Shown: positions 1 to 10,617 of the stretch, piece after piece
Position numbering within the stretch: position 1 is the first letter of the stretch
How the letters are laid out: each line of letters starts with the position of its first letter
Assembly: GCA_033032865.1 (NCBI GenBank)
Contig: JAWHQI010000610.1
Location: 124,001-188,000, forward strand
DNA from: Dactylorhiza incarnata
Lineage: Eukaryota > Streptophyta > Magnoliopsida > Asparagales > Orchidaceae
Direction: 5' to 3'
Length of the DNA: 64,000 nt
The notes under the pieces: generated by a model
Databases searched by the model: none
Told to the model about the DNA's origin: nothing
What the model saw: only the letters and a program-made list of their open reading frames with translations
Position numbers and translations under genes: made by a program

Positions 1-1903
1 GAAAAATATAATTCTCTGGATTTAGTCTTAAAATACCATGGTAGCCCTCCAGTAAAAATCTTGTGTCATGTGGGTGAGTATTTGGAGTACCTCTACTTAT
101 TAGCTTCATATAATTAGTTTGGTCTGCGTATAGTAAAAATGTGAAACTTGGATATTTAGGGGCCTACCAAGTGGAAGTGGCATGTAGTTGGTGTACATGG
201 TCAGGTTGAAGAGATTGAAGGTCACCAAAAGGAGTTTAGGTGATGAGGGTGTGCTCGGCGAGTTAAGGGTAAAGTTGTGCTCGAGATTGACGAAAGATCG
301 TCTTTCCCTTAGTCTGTCATAAAATGCTTAGGGGTAGTTCAAGAGAGATGATAAGAAGGGTATTCTTATGGGTAGATACCAATAACACTAAATGGCTTGA
401 GAAAGGGAGCTTTGGGGTGTCATCCCATTATAGTTCCTAGTACCGTAGCGAGCCCCTAATAGGGTAATCCTCGGGAAGTCCAAGGTTAACCATAAATTGT
501 TGGGATAAGTTGTTGTACCAAATTAATTTAATAATATACACACCCACATCCCGTTGTTACGGGTATATTAGTCAGTTGGGTTTCACAAGCGGTAGGCTCG
601 TGGTTGAAGCAGCAGACTAGTTAGTCCGGTGAGCTTGTGACTCAGTAATGCTTATTGGTACGAACGGGTTGGTCCGGCGAGACGGTGGCTCGGAAGGTTA
701 TAGTGACGGGCGGGTTAGCCCGGGGAATTTATGGCTCGGGATATAGTAGAACATGTTTTCATGTGCATGAAGGTGGTGGGTCTTCGGTATTGGATGGTCG
801 TTCACACCGACGTCAATACGTTGACTCGGCAAGTGTGGAATTTGCACTTAGCCTTGAAAGTCTGGTGGTCCAGCCAGTAAGAGTACGCAGATGCTCCGCG
901 GTTTTGCGTTGAGGCGTACGATAGGTCTAGGTTAGGTAGTGTGAATACCAATCTAGAGGTGGGCGAGGCCCAACCCACTGCTTCCGTTTGCCACTACGGG
1001 AGTATCCTGGGAGTCTTGCTAGCTCCAAAAAGGAGGAACTAAAGGTCTGTGCGCATAGATTCGAGGTGTGTGAGTTGCACTTGTATGAACATAGCATAAA
1101 CTGCATAACTCTGCATGTCATGGCATAAACATTGCATTTCAACCCCTACCCCTATCATATAAGTCGGTTATGGGACTTCTTATACGATAGGCCTTGTTAA
1201 ACGACCCCTTGGTCAATAGGTTTGTATGGGCATTCCTATAAATCAATGATTACTTTTCTATTATATATGTTTTTATATACTGCAATTACTTATTCTTTAC
1301 CTGCTCTTACTATGTTCTTTTACTGCTTCAATTATCTGTATACACATGTGTAGTGGTAGAACTTTCCGTAGTTAGATTCACCATCATCTGCTCTTTGTTA
1401 TACCCCTTGTTGTCCTCTGCTTCATCCTCCCACACGGTGCCTAGGAGCCATTGGGGGTGGGGAACATAAGGCTTAGTCTTTTTGACCAACGGTCGGTGGA
1501 CCATATCATTTTAGGGGATCGAGGTGACGCAGCAGCACCAGAGGCCGGTGTAGACGGAGGCGGGCCAGTCTAGTACATGAGCACCAGTTTCAGGATTAGT
1601 GAGTGATTAGTAGTTAGCTTCCGCGAGTGATCTTGTAGTGAGGACATGATATACAGGGCATGAGCCCTTTATTATAGTAACTTGTTATTTCAGTTATACC
1701 ATGTGGACATTTATTATATATAACATGTGATTATGGACTTGGAACTTCTTTTTGTTCGTTTATACTTTTCTTCTTCTGTGATCGATATGGCCGGCAGGAT
1801 CGGCGCTTTGTAGTGGCGACCTTCTCATGTGTTAGTGTCACTGCAAAGCGGCGGTTCTGGGCATAAGACACGGGTTTTCAAAAAGAAAAAAAGGGGTCTT
1901 ACA
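1..1903 (+). mobile_element. 3' part of an L1-family LTR (copy 1)
   Basis: The sequence equals 31232-33134 and its first 770 bases also match 9846-10617, which identifies it as the right part of the roughly 5-kb LTR whose start is seen at 6722. It ends with GGGGTCTTACA at 1903, complementary to the TGTAA that opens the LTR. No protein-like frame is convincing. The short open frames inside it are repeated in every copy without any recognisable domain. Confidence 0.85.
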
Positions 1904-2299
1904 GTGTGTGCGAGGTGAAACGTGTGAAGGGCGCTCGAAGGAGATCGAAGATCTTCGAGTGATCTTTGATGACGCTCGAAGATCTTCGAAGACGCAAGGA
2001 GACCTTCGAAGGAGATCTCTTGTGCATATGAGGAGAAGTGGGAGGAGGAGAATATGGAAATAAAGGACGGCTCTGAGGTCCTATTTTATAGTTTTTGAGG
2101 GTAGTTATGATGGTGACGCGGTTGTCCATACACCATAACCTCTTTATGTGTTATTCGCACACTAACTATATATCTTATATTTTAATGCGCATATGTTTTA
2201 TGATATTTTTTATGCGCACATCCATTATGGGATCCGGCTATATACACCCCCTAATGGTTACGCGAGAGTCGAACGAGACTGGCCTGAGGGAAACCGACT
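1904..2299. repeat. L1 target flank with GAAGATCTTC-type palindromes
   Basis: The first five bases, GTGTG, are the right-hand target duplication of L1. From about 1930 to 2015 the sequence repeats short palindromes of the type CGAAGATCTTCGA and GAAGGAGATC. The rest is AT-rich and I see no gene in it. The same block recurs at 33135-33530. Confidence 0.6.
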
Positions 2300-3429
2300 A
2301 GCGGCAAGGTGAAAGCAATCTTGGAGTTGGGATCACCGAAGAACGCAAAGGAGGTCCAGCGCCTCACAGGGAAATTGGTCGGGTTAAACAGATTTCTCTC
2401 AAGGGCGGGGGAGAAGTGCTCACCTTTCTTCAAGGTGCTGCGAGGAAATAAAAAGTTCGAATGGACCCGCGAGTGCGAGGAGGCATTCCAGGCACTGAAG
2501 GAACAACTAACCCGAGCCCCGCTGCTCTAGGGACTGAGGCAGGGGGAGGACCTGTCCCTATACCTGGGTGTAGGGACCGAGGCGGTGAGTTTGGTTCTGG
2601 TTCGAGAGGAGGGGAAAAGACAACTCCCAATCAACTACGTCAGCAGAATGCTGAGAAAGGCGGAACTCAGATATCCCATCCTAGAGAAGCTGGTCTTCTC
2701 CCTAGTGGTGTCGCCCCGAAATCTCCGACCTTACTTCCAGGCACAGTCCATTAAGGTGGTGACTGATCATCCTCTTCGCAACATTATCGAGGGGGTGGAG
2801 CACTCAGGAAGGTTGGCCAAATAGTCGGTGGAGTTAAGCGAGTTTGACATCTAGTTCGTTCCCAGACTATCAATAAAGGTGCAAGCAGTGGCAGACTTCT
2901 TGGCTGATTACGTAACCGAAGTGGAAGAGCTCGAGCCCCCCCCACTCAGTGGCATGGAAGATGTTGGTTGACGGAGCGTCGGTAAAACATTCCTTTGGGG
3001 GGAGTGATCCTGGTGAGCCCTCAGGGAATGAGGATCGAGCTGGCAATCAGCATCCACTTCCCACTCACCAACAACTAGGCTGAGTACGAAGCCATGATCG
3101 CGGGGCTCCGTCTGTCCAGGAAGTTGGGGTGCAGTACGTGGAGGTCTCAACGGACTCCATGGTGGTGGATTGCCAAGTTGAGGGAAAGTTCGAGGCAAGG
3201 GAGCCTACTCTCCAACAATATATAGAGAAGGTCAAGGGGCTCATCGGGCAGTTCTGTACCTTCTCAATCCACACAAGCCAAGGGAGGAGAGCACCCCGGT
3301 AGACCTCCTGGCCAAGTTCGGTCCCAGGGCAGGGGGGCGTTGTTAGAACTTTTCTGACCATCTATCGAGGAAGGTGAGTTGATGAAGGTAGACCAGCGAG
3401 CATCATGGATGGACCCCTTCATCACCTTC
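2300..3429 (+). pseudogene. Ty3/gypsy (Tat-type) pol remnant: RT end, RNase H and second RNase H
   Basis: Several frames together read as the C-terminal end of a reverse transcriptase (AKEVQRLTGKLVGLNRFLS at about 2351-2407), an RNase H region (PINYVSRMLRKAELRYPIL at about 2615-2671, VVTDHPLRNI near 2755) and a linker ADFLADYV near 2895. A second RNase H-like domain of the kind found in Tat lineage elements follows (STDSMVVD near 3150, QASWMDPFITF-like end near 3420). Stops and frameshifts occur throughout, for example the TAG after LTRAPLL near 2528 and the TAG after GRLAK near 2822, so no product is possible. Homology is cut sharply at 3429/3430 by another insertion. Integrase and gag are absent. 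Lineage is from motif recognition only. Confidence 0.8.
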
Positions 3430-4373
3430 TGATGAGTCCCATTTATATACGCTTTTATGGACTCATCCGAGCTAGTTTTTGTAGGATTTTTCGTGATGCG
3501 GGGACAAGGCTGACGAACAAAAAAATTCACCCTTGACCAATCGCACAAATGGATCGAATCACTCGTGACAACGACACATGAACAAAACCTTGTTCTCTAA
3601 TCAGTTGATATATACAAAAAATAGCCACAACTAATATGCACGCTAGACAAATTACGCTAATCACAATAACCATCACAATCATCACAGAAGGATTAGGAAT
3701 TTATACCTCTAGAGAATATATCTCTAGGTGGAGCGGGGATCTCTGATTTTGCTGCGGATCGAATCGAAGAGACGGAGAATCGAGGCGGCGGCGGTGACCT
3801 CTAGGTTCACCTTGAACCCAAACAGCCCAGCGATCTCAGCTTGGATGAAGAGAGGAAGAGGATGATGCTTAGACAGTGCTCACACCGCCCGAAAACTCCA
3901 GTGGCCGAACCACACCAGTTGCCGGCGAAATGAGACGCAGAAATCCAGTTAACCGACGACCCTATCCCATCCGGAATCCCAACCTCACGTAGGAAGGATC
4001 CTGTGCAACTCCTTATACGACTGAAGCGTCGACCGACGAAAGCTGCCGGTGAAACCAAGCCGCCGGAGGAGCAAGCGTGGAAGAAAGGGAACGAGCGGAA
4101 AAGACCTAAGCGCGATCTCCCTTTTTTTACACGAAACGCAGGGGTCGAGATTTCTCTATTTTAAGGAGATGATGATTTTCGGTTTTCTCATTAAAACGGA
4201 AACTTTAATTAGGGTTTTAATGCCCTTTTAAATTTCTTAAAATCAATCAATGATTTCCATAATGAATCAATAGAAAGATTTTCTCCTATTTTAATAATCA
4301 AAATATGTATCAGATTTTGTAAGAGTATTATTGAAGTAACGTCGCACACGCTACATATATTATTCTGCCCAGT
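3430..4373. mobile_element. LTR-like insertion of unknown family (left part)
   Basis: Tat pol homology stops at 3429 and a sequence opening TGATGAGTCCCATTTATA begins, which has the TG start of an LTR. It runs without any coding signal to the hAT insertion site at 4374 (35605 in copy 2), and in copy 2 it presumably resumes after the hAT element at 39198. I could not find a matching CA end or target duplication, so the element type is a guess. The segment recurs at 34661-35604. Confidence 0.4.
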
Positions 4374-4522
4374 CATGGGCGAACCTATTAAAGGCCCAGT
4401 GTGGGCGGCCTCCCACACTCAAAAAAAAAATTATTAAGTTTATATAGTTTATGTTATTAATTAAAACAGGACCGCTCCGGTCTTCCGCAATTTAGGCATT
4501 TAGCGCCCGTCTTCCGCAAAAT
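4374..4522 (+). mobile_element. First 149 bp of a hAT element, cut by the duplication breakpoint
   Basis: The start CATGGGCGAACC and the preceding TGCCCAGT (4366-4373) are the same as at 35597-35605, where a complete hAT element begins. Here only the terminal inverted repeat and 5' leader remain. After CTTCCGCAA at 4522 the sequence turns into unrelated palindromic repeats, and no 3' end of the transposon follows. Confidence 0.85.
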
Positions 4523-4870
4523 GTCTTCTTGCTGAAATCTGGATGAAATCCCGTCCTATGCCTCATATAAAAATATAAAATGCCTTCTTGCTGAAATCTG
4601 GATGATCTCTGGACAGAAATCATCCAGAAATCTGGATGATTTCTGTCCAGAGATCATCCAGAAATCTGGATGATTTCTGTCCAGAGATCATCCAGAAATC
4701 TGGATGATTTCTGGGCCGAAGAAGAAGAAGAAGACCTGTGAGTCTACGATCCAGGGAGCGACGGGAGCGAAGACCAGTGAGCCAGGGAGCGACGGGAGCG
4801 AAGACCAGTGAGTCTGCGATCCAGGGAGCGACGGAGACGGGATCCAGGGAGCGACGGGAGCGGATCGAAA
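4523..4870. repeat. Palindromic 34-bp tandem repeat followed by a GGGAGCGAC repeat
   Basis: Units start at 4597, 4631, 4665 and 4699 (period 34). Each is nearly self-complementary, and the unit at 4597-4628 is the exact reverse complement of the one at 4631-4662. A second repeat built from CCAGGGAGCGACGGGAGCG follows at about 4750-4865 in four imperfect copies. There is no coding potential. Confidence 0.85.
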
Positions 4871-4914
4871 TATGGTTTGAGTTGTTAAGCCAGCGAGTTT
4901 AGGTGTTTTAAAAT

Positions 4915-5095
4915 AAAACGCACGGGATCGTGGAATCGTATAGGAATCGCGATCCTAACGATTCCACGATCCGGATCGCGATCCCACGTGGACGCGCCCA
5001 GATTTCGATCCGGCTTAAGATCCGGATCGAATTGTGTAATCTGGATCGTAGGATCGTGCGATCCTACGATCCGGATCGCGATCCTGACAACAATT
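4915..5095. repeat. GATC-rich inverted repeats
   Basis: Two perfect hairpins are visible. GATCGTGGAATCG (4926-4938) pairs with CGATTCCACGATC (4959-4971). GATCGTAGGATCG (5044-5056) pairs with CGATCCTACGATC (5059-5071) across a 2-nt loop. The string ATCCGGATCGCGATCC follows both hairpins, giving a mirrored layout. It could be a MITE-like fold-back remnant. Target duplications were not found. Confidence 0.75.
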
Positions 5096-5329
5096 CGAAA
5101 ATGGTGAAAAACCACATGGCCGGTACGGTACCGGGACGAAATCAACTATTTTTCTTGAGTTTACAAGTATTTGAGTTCTCTGAAGAGAGTGACATTCCAC
5201 CTCTTCATTTACAAGCTTTAAATGCAGGAAAAAGAGGAAAAATGACTAAGAATCTGTTTCGGGCGGAGGTGGCGCTCCAGTGAGGTAGAGAACGAACCCC
5301 GGGTTGCGATCAGAGGTGGGGAGGCCAGG

Positions 5330-5880
5330 TTGGAGACGGAGCGAAAGACGCGTTTTGCAGCTGCTAGCGCGAGAAAACGCCGTCAGAGCTCGCTTTTGCA
5401 GCTGCTAGCGGGAGCAAACCCCGGGTGCGTGCACCGCGAGCGCGCGTGTCCACGTGTGCGCGCGCAAGCTACGGGTGCGGCGCGCGCAAGGTCGCTATGC
5501 GGTTGCGGGCGCGCACGGGTGCGGCGCGCGCAAGGTCGCGGCGCGGTTGCGGGCGCGCGCGACACGACGCGGTTGCGGGCGCGACACGACGCAGGCGTGG
5601 CGCGGGCAAGGGCGCAGCGCTCCCAGCCTGCGTGTGCTCGTGCGGCCAGCGGCGGTGGCCCGCAGGTGCTCGGGTCGCTGATGCGCGCGTGCGTGCAAGG
5701 GGCGCGCGCCCCGGGTGCTCGCAAGGTGCGGGCGCGCGCACCGCGCCCGTCACCACGTGTGCGCACAAGGTGCGGGCGCGACGCGCGCATGGTCTCGGCG
5801 CGCGGTGCGGGTGCGGGTGCGGCGCGCCCAGCCTAGGCGCGGGGGCGGCATGCCCAGCCTGGGCGCGGGCACGGGCGTTT
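5330..5880. repeat. CpG-dense low-complexity block
   Basis: The stretch consists almost entirely of G and C with very many CpG and GCGC steps. It includes a near-perfect 43-bp tandem pair (5472-5514 and 5515-5558, core GGGTGCGGCGCGCGCAAGG) and looser derivatives up to 5880. Long open frames occur on both strands and in several frames at once, as expected from composition, and encode only Arg/Ala/Gly-rich text. I do not call a gene here. Confidence 0.8.
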
Positions 5881-6716
5881 GTCCTTTCAGGGTATATACG
5901 CGTGTTGTTCCTCTCGTCCCCTTCAGGGCAGTTTTGGCTCTTTGAGCGAGCGCAGCTCGTGTGCGCTACTCACGTGGTCGGGTTACCTTGTTGGAGCGCT
6001 TTGATCTGGTTGTCTTTGAAGGCTTTTGGTGGGAACCCCATCATATATATATGTAATAGTATTGTCATCATCGTCCCTATATTGTGATTTTGCAAGAGAA
6101 GGCTTTGTTTCACCTAAATATATAATATTAATCATTTAGGATTAGAAATGAGAAAATTAATTATAAACTTATCTCAATTATTTGCTATATCTTTACAATT
6201 TTAAAAGCGAAAATTTGCTTTCGGTGAAATATTCAAAATTGTCAAATATATAGTCATGTTGCTTTTATTTACTACCTTAACGTATATTATAATCTATTTA
6301 AAAAAAATACTATGCTCATTTAAGTAATTACAATGTTGTGTCGATCAAATGTCCACTATATTCTTGTGATGTGTTACAAAAATCTTTTGAGAATTTGAAG
6401 GCGACAGGCCGCCTCTCATTGCAATCGTTGGGGAAGTGAGAGAAGGGCTCCGAGGGAGACATGTCATTGCTCGTGGAGCTAAGTATTTTCTTTTATGCAT
6501 AGGGGAGTGTTGCGCTCTGCGCGCTCTGGAGTCTTTGGTTGTTGTTCGAAGGGTAGAGGGGTGTGCTTTGCATGTCTTCTCGTCTGTGGCTTGTCTTCTG
6601 TTGTACGCGGAGAAGTTTGGAGCGGATGACTTGTTGTTAAGTGGTGTGCGCACTGTGCGCAGAAGGCACTGCGTTCTTGGTGAAGTGCTCGCAGGGTGGA
6701 ACGTGCGCGGAGGGGA
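5881..6716. other. No recognisable gene
   Basis: The GC-rich block grades into ordinary AT-rich sequence. Frames at about 6345-6740 are short and match no family I know. Nothing resembling a tRNA, an LTR end or a transposon terminus is evident before the L1 target site at 6717. Confidence 0.5.
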
Positions 6717-6721
6717 GTGTG
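6717..6721. other. Target-site duplication of L1 (left)
   Basis: GTGTG precedes the LTR start TGTAACATCC at 6722 and is repeated directly after the LTR end TCTTACA at 33135-33139. The match fits the 5-bp duplication made by LTR-retrotransposon integrases. GTGTG is low complexity, so it is supporting rather than decisive evidence. Confidence 0.7.
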
Positions 6722-9700
6722 TGTAACATCCCCCAAACAACTAGACCCCTAGAGTGGTTTTGTCATGACTAGGTCATGACAAAACCCTAGGAAGCTTGAA
6801 GAGACCACTTGGCCTTAGCCAAGAAGAAGGAAACCACAGTGGTCTGCAAATACCAATTTCCAGTTAACAAGCATAGGGTTGGACTTAAGGGCCTCACCTT
6901 GACCCTTTGACCCCACCATGGCACACCTAACCCTTTGGAGGGTCACTTAGAGCATTTAGGACCCATTGGGGTCAACCAAAGAGCCCAAATTGATCAAAGT
7001 CAACCCTAGCCTCAAATAAGTCAAACCACCATATTTAGGGTCAATTAGGGTTCAATTGGACCAATTTGACCAAAGTCAACACTTGGTCAATATTGCCCAA
7101 CTTGAGTTAATTAAGCCCAAAGCTCAATCCCTTTGGGCTAAGCCCAATTTCAATGGCCCAAATGATTAGTCACCACTGAAATTACATGAAATGCCATCAA
7201 TTTATGGAGGGGGTGACTAGGAGAGAGAAATTGGGAGTTCCCCCAATTTGAAGAGAGAGAAAGTGGACATTCAAGGTGGATTCATGGCATTCAAGGCAAA
7301 TTGACTCCCATTCATCTCCCCACACCCTCCATTCATCTCCCCATTGAATTCTAAGATGATTTACAATCTTTCCCATGTCATCCGGTGGAGGATTCAAGAG
7401 GTTTCAAGTGAAACCGAAATGGTTATTAATGGCACTCCACCATTAAGCCTTTCTCTCCTCAAATTAGCCCTTCCATCACCTTAAGAAGGGGGATATCAGT
7501 TGAAATTTAGTACTAGATCGTTGCATTTGGCGGAGAATCAAGAGATCGTCAAGGAGCACAACTTGAAGGGGGCGGCCATGGCAAATCCGGGAAACAACCA
7601 CCCTCGAGTCCGATTAAAGGTCTGGTTCTTCTCCTCTCTCTCTATGGATAGATCCCATCAGGTTGCCTGCAAGGATTAGGGCCATTTGGTCCCCAATCGG
7701 GTAGGCAAAGACCTCCGTTTTTGGAGCTTTAATCCCGCCTCCATACCCTTGTTCCGGCCACCTCCGGCCGGCCAACCACCGCAAATCGCCGGCCACCACC
7801 TCAACGAAGGTGGTGGTGGCATTGGCCGGCCGGGGCGGCGCTTAGGTGGCCGGGAAAACAAGGATGAAGGAGCTCCAGGTGCGGTTAATCCTGGCCGTCG
7901 GCCAGAGGAAGAAGACAAACAGATGTCGTCCGTTCCGCTTCAAGATCTGTGCAAGATCTTCAGATTTAAATGATTATGTTATATCATTATTTCATTTATT
8001 CGTCAATCTGAGTAGAAGGAATTCGTCGAGCGGTAGCCGGAGTTCATCGAACTGATGGTTGAGTTCGTCGAACTGAACCCGGAGTTCGTCGAACGGAATT
8101 CATTCGTCAAACACACTCTGGAATTCGTCGAACTGACAGTTGAGTTCGAAGAACTGAACCCGGAGTTTGTCGAACGAAATCGATTCACCGAACAGATTGT
8201 TGTGTTCGTCGAACTGAACTCGGATTTCGTCGAACACACTGAAGCACGACGTTCGTCGAACGCAGAACAGATTTCGTCGAACGAAGAATGGATTTCGTCG
8301 AGCGCACTGAAGCACGACGTTCGTCGAAAGCAGAATAGATTTCGTTGAACGCAGAGACTTGTTCCAACCCATTTTGTCATACTTCCTGCAGTATTTCATT
8401 TTAATTATTAAAAATACTAGAACCCCTCAAATGAAAAAGTGGTCAACACCAAAGTTGTAGCCCTTGGAGTCTACTTTATTTTAACATTGATTTCACTCCA
8501 AAAGGAGTTCTGTAGCTCCCTGTAGGTCCATTTTGGTGGGACTGGTCCCTAGTGTAGGACAACCACCATTTCTTGAATAACTTTTGATTGGGTTATGGGA
8601 TTGACTTGAAAATTGAAACATAGGCTACTTGCACCTACCCACACATCATACCAAAGATGGAAATTTTAGGAGAACCTTTTTTAAGATTTTTGAAATAATT
8701 TCATAAATCAAATATTAATTATTTAGTGGGTCAAATGACCTCCAATGCCCTCCAAATTTTGGTGGGTACTTTTTAGGGTTATCACCTGACCCTGGTAAAA
8801 ATCTCAGCCCAATTGGGACTGATTTGTTTGGGTAATTTATCAACCCAAGTTGAGTCTTATTAGGTCAAAATTAGGGCATGGTGTTTATCTTGGGGTATGG
8901 TGGTCAGAACTCATCACCATGAGTTGAAACCTTGGCCACTAGTTTAGGATCACCTAAAATACCTTCATGAGTAAGATGGGGTGGTGTGGAGGTGGATATA
9001 GCTTAGAACCCTAGTTTTACCCCTTGGGGTGCAGATAGAGCTTTGTGAAGGACATGTGGTCAAAAGCTATAGAATGGCCATGGAACCTAGTAGATATGTT
9101 CATGGGATGTATTTATGCCCTAGGAAATTTTGAGAGAATTTTAGGAGAATTTATTCCCCCTAAATTAGGTCGTAACCCCTTTAGGTAAACTTCTTGTAAG
9201 AGATATTTACATGCACAAATGATCCTGGATGAAGATGAAATCTTGGTAGTGTCTTTATAATCATATTATAGACCCCTGGTAATTTTTGCATAATTTATTT
9301 AATGATTTAACTAGTATTTCATTCTCAAGGCACCTATTTTGTCTTAATTTTAAGAAATGTAGATAAGGTTCCAAAACTCTCTGGAAAATGTGCAACTTGG
9401 TGATAAGACATTTCAGAGCACTGTGAAGCTCTATGAATTTTTATATAATTTTTGGAGGTTGTTATCAGTAGGATACTTCACAACATGTGCAAATTAGGAA
9501 TTATTTGGATTAATTATGTCAGTGAGGAAATGATTCCCATAAAATGTGAAACTCTGTAATTAAGCTTTTCTGGACATAATAGAGGTCTGATAATTTTTCT
9601 ATCATTTTGGCATAAGTATTCTTGGTAGTTCCTTCATAAATCTTCAAATTTGGATAGATGATAAATATTAAAAATAGAGGACATTTCCTTACTGTAAAAT

Positions 9701-10617
9701 TGTGATATTCATTATTTACTGTTATTTTGGCATGATAGATTTATCTTTATTTTATGAGAGTCATGTCATAAGAATCCCTTACACTTCATGCTCATATTCA
9801 TACTTGGCAAATGTTGGAGAGATTTAAATAAATGCTAATGTTGAGAAAAAATATAATTCTCTGGATTTAGTCTTAAAATACCATGGTAGCCCTCCAGTAA
9901 AAATCTTGTGTCATGTGGGTGAGTATTTGGAGTACCTCTACTTATTAACTTCATATAGTTAGTTTGGTCTGCGTATAGTAAAAATGTGAAACTTGGATAT
10001 TTAGGGGCCTACCAAGTGGAAGTGGCATGTAGTTGGTGTACATGGTCAGGTTGAAGAGATTGAAGGTCACCAAAAGGAGTTTAGGTGATGAGGGTGTGCT
10101 CGGTGAGTTAAGGGTAAAGTTGTGCTCGAGATTGACGAAAGATCGTCTTTCCCTTAGCCTGTCATAAAATGCTTAGGGGTAGTTCAAGAGAAATGATAAG
10201 AAGGGTATTCTTATGGGTAGATACCAATAACACTAAATGGCTTGAGAAAGGGAGCTTTGGGGTATCATCCCATTATAGTTCCTAGTACCGTAGCGAGCCC
10301 CTAACTGGGTAATCCTCGGGAAGTCCAAGGTTAACCATAAACTGTAAGGATAAGTTGTTGTATAAGATTAATTTAATAATATACACACCCACACCCCGTT
10401 GTTACGGGTATATTAATCAGTTGGGTTTTACAAGCGGTAGGCTCGTGGTTGAAGCAGCAGACTAGTTAGTCCGGTGAGCTTGTGACTCAGTAATGCTTAT
10501 TGGTACGGACGGGTTGGTCCGGCGAGACGGTGGCTCGGAAGGTTATAGTGACGGGCGGGTTAGCCCGGGGAATTTATGCCTCGGGATATAGTAAAACATG
10601 TCTGCATGTGCATGAAG
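6722..10617 (+). mobile_element. 5' LTR of the L1 retrotransposon, truncated at its 3' end
   Basis: The LTR opens with TGTAACATCCC and is collinear with the 3' LTR from 7840 onward (matching 29221 onward) and with 1-770 from 9846 onward. Combining copies gives a full LTR near 5,027 bp. It is cut at 10617, where Athila pol sequence starts with a shared AAG. No gag-pol of this element remains in the window. The TGTAA/TTACA ends are typical of plant Ty3/gypsy chromoviruses, but the lineage cannot be proved from the LTR alone. Confidence 0.85.
8015..8352. repeat. Array of the palindromic motif TTCGTCGAAC inside the L1 LTR
   Basis: The near-palindrome GTTCGTCGAAC and variants recur about every 30 bases, often as GAGTTCGTCGAACTGAA or GATTTCGTCGAACG. 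Because the repeat is nearly self-complementary, repetitive frames (FVEL/FDE-like text) appear open on both strands, and I regard these as spurious. The same array sits at 29399-29738 in the other LTR. Confidence 0.85.

Larger units (their letters stand above)
1..4522. repeat. Right end of copy 1 of a 31,231-bp tandem duplication
   Basis: This segment matches 31232-35753 base for base apart from a few visible differences: one C/T change near 549 versus 31780, and one base in the A-run near 4430. The offset stays at 31,231 throughout with no net indel. Homology stops at the shared string ending CTTCCGCAA. Copy 1 then continues into the repeats at 4523, while copy 2 continues into the body of a hAT element. 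The simplest reading is a head-to-tail duplication of 4523-35753 with the window starting inside the first copy. A false duplication in the assembly would look the same. Confidence 0.9.

Noticed and set aside
655..912. 85-codon frame repeated at 31886 and partly at 10500
   Set aside because: Repetition follows LTR duplication. There is no domain, and the third copy diverges without frame conservation.
5330..6087. Long overlapping open frames (up to 220 codons) on both strands
   Set aside because: All frames are open at once because the DNA is G/C-saturated. The text is Arg/Ala/Gly-rich with no domain, so it is composition, not genes.
8003..8399. Repetitive frames (FVEL- or STNS-rich) on both strands
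   Set aside because: They are produced by the palindromic TTCGTCGAAC array. The same array yields frames in all orientations.
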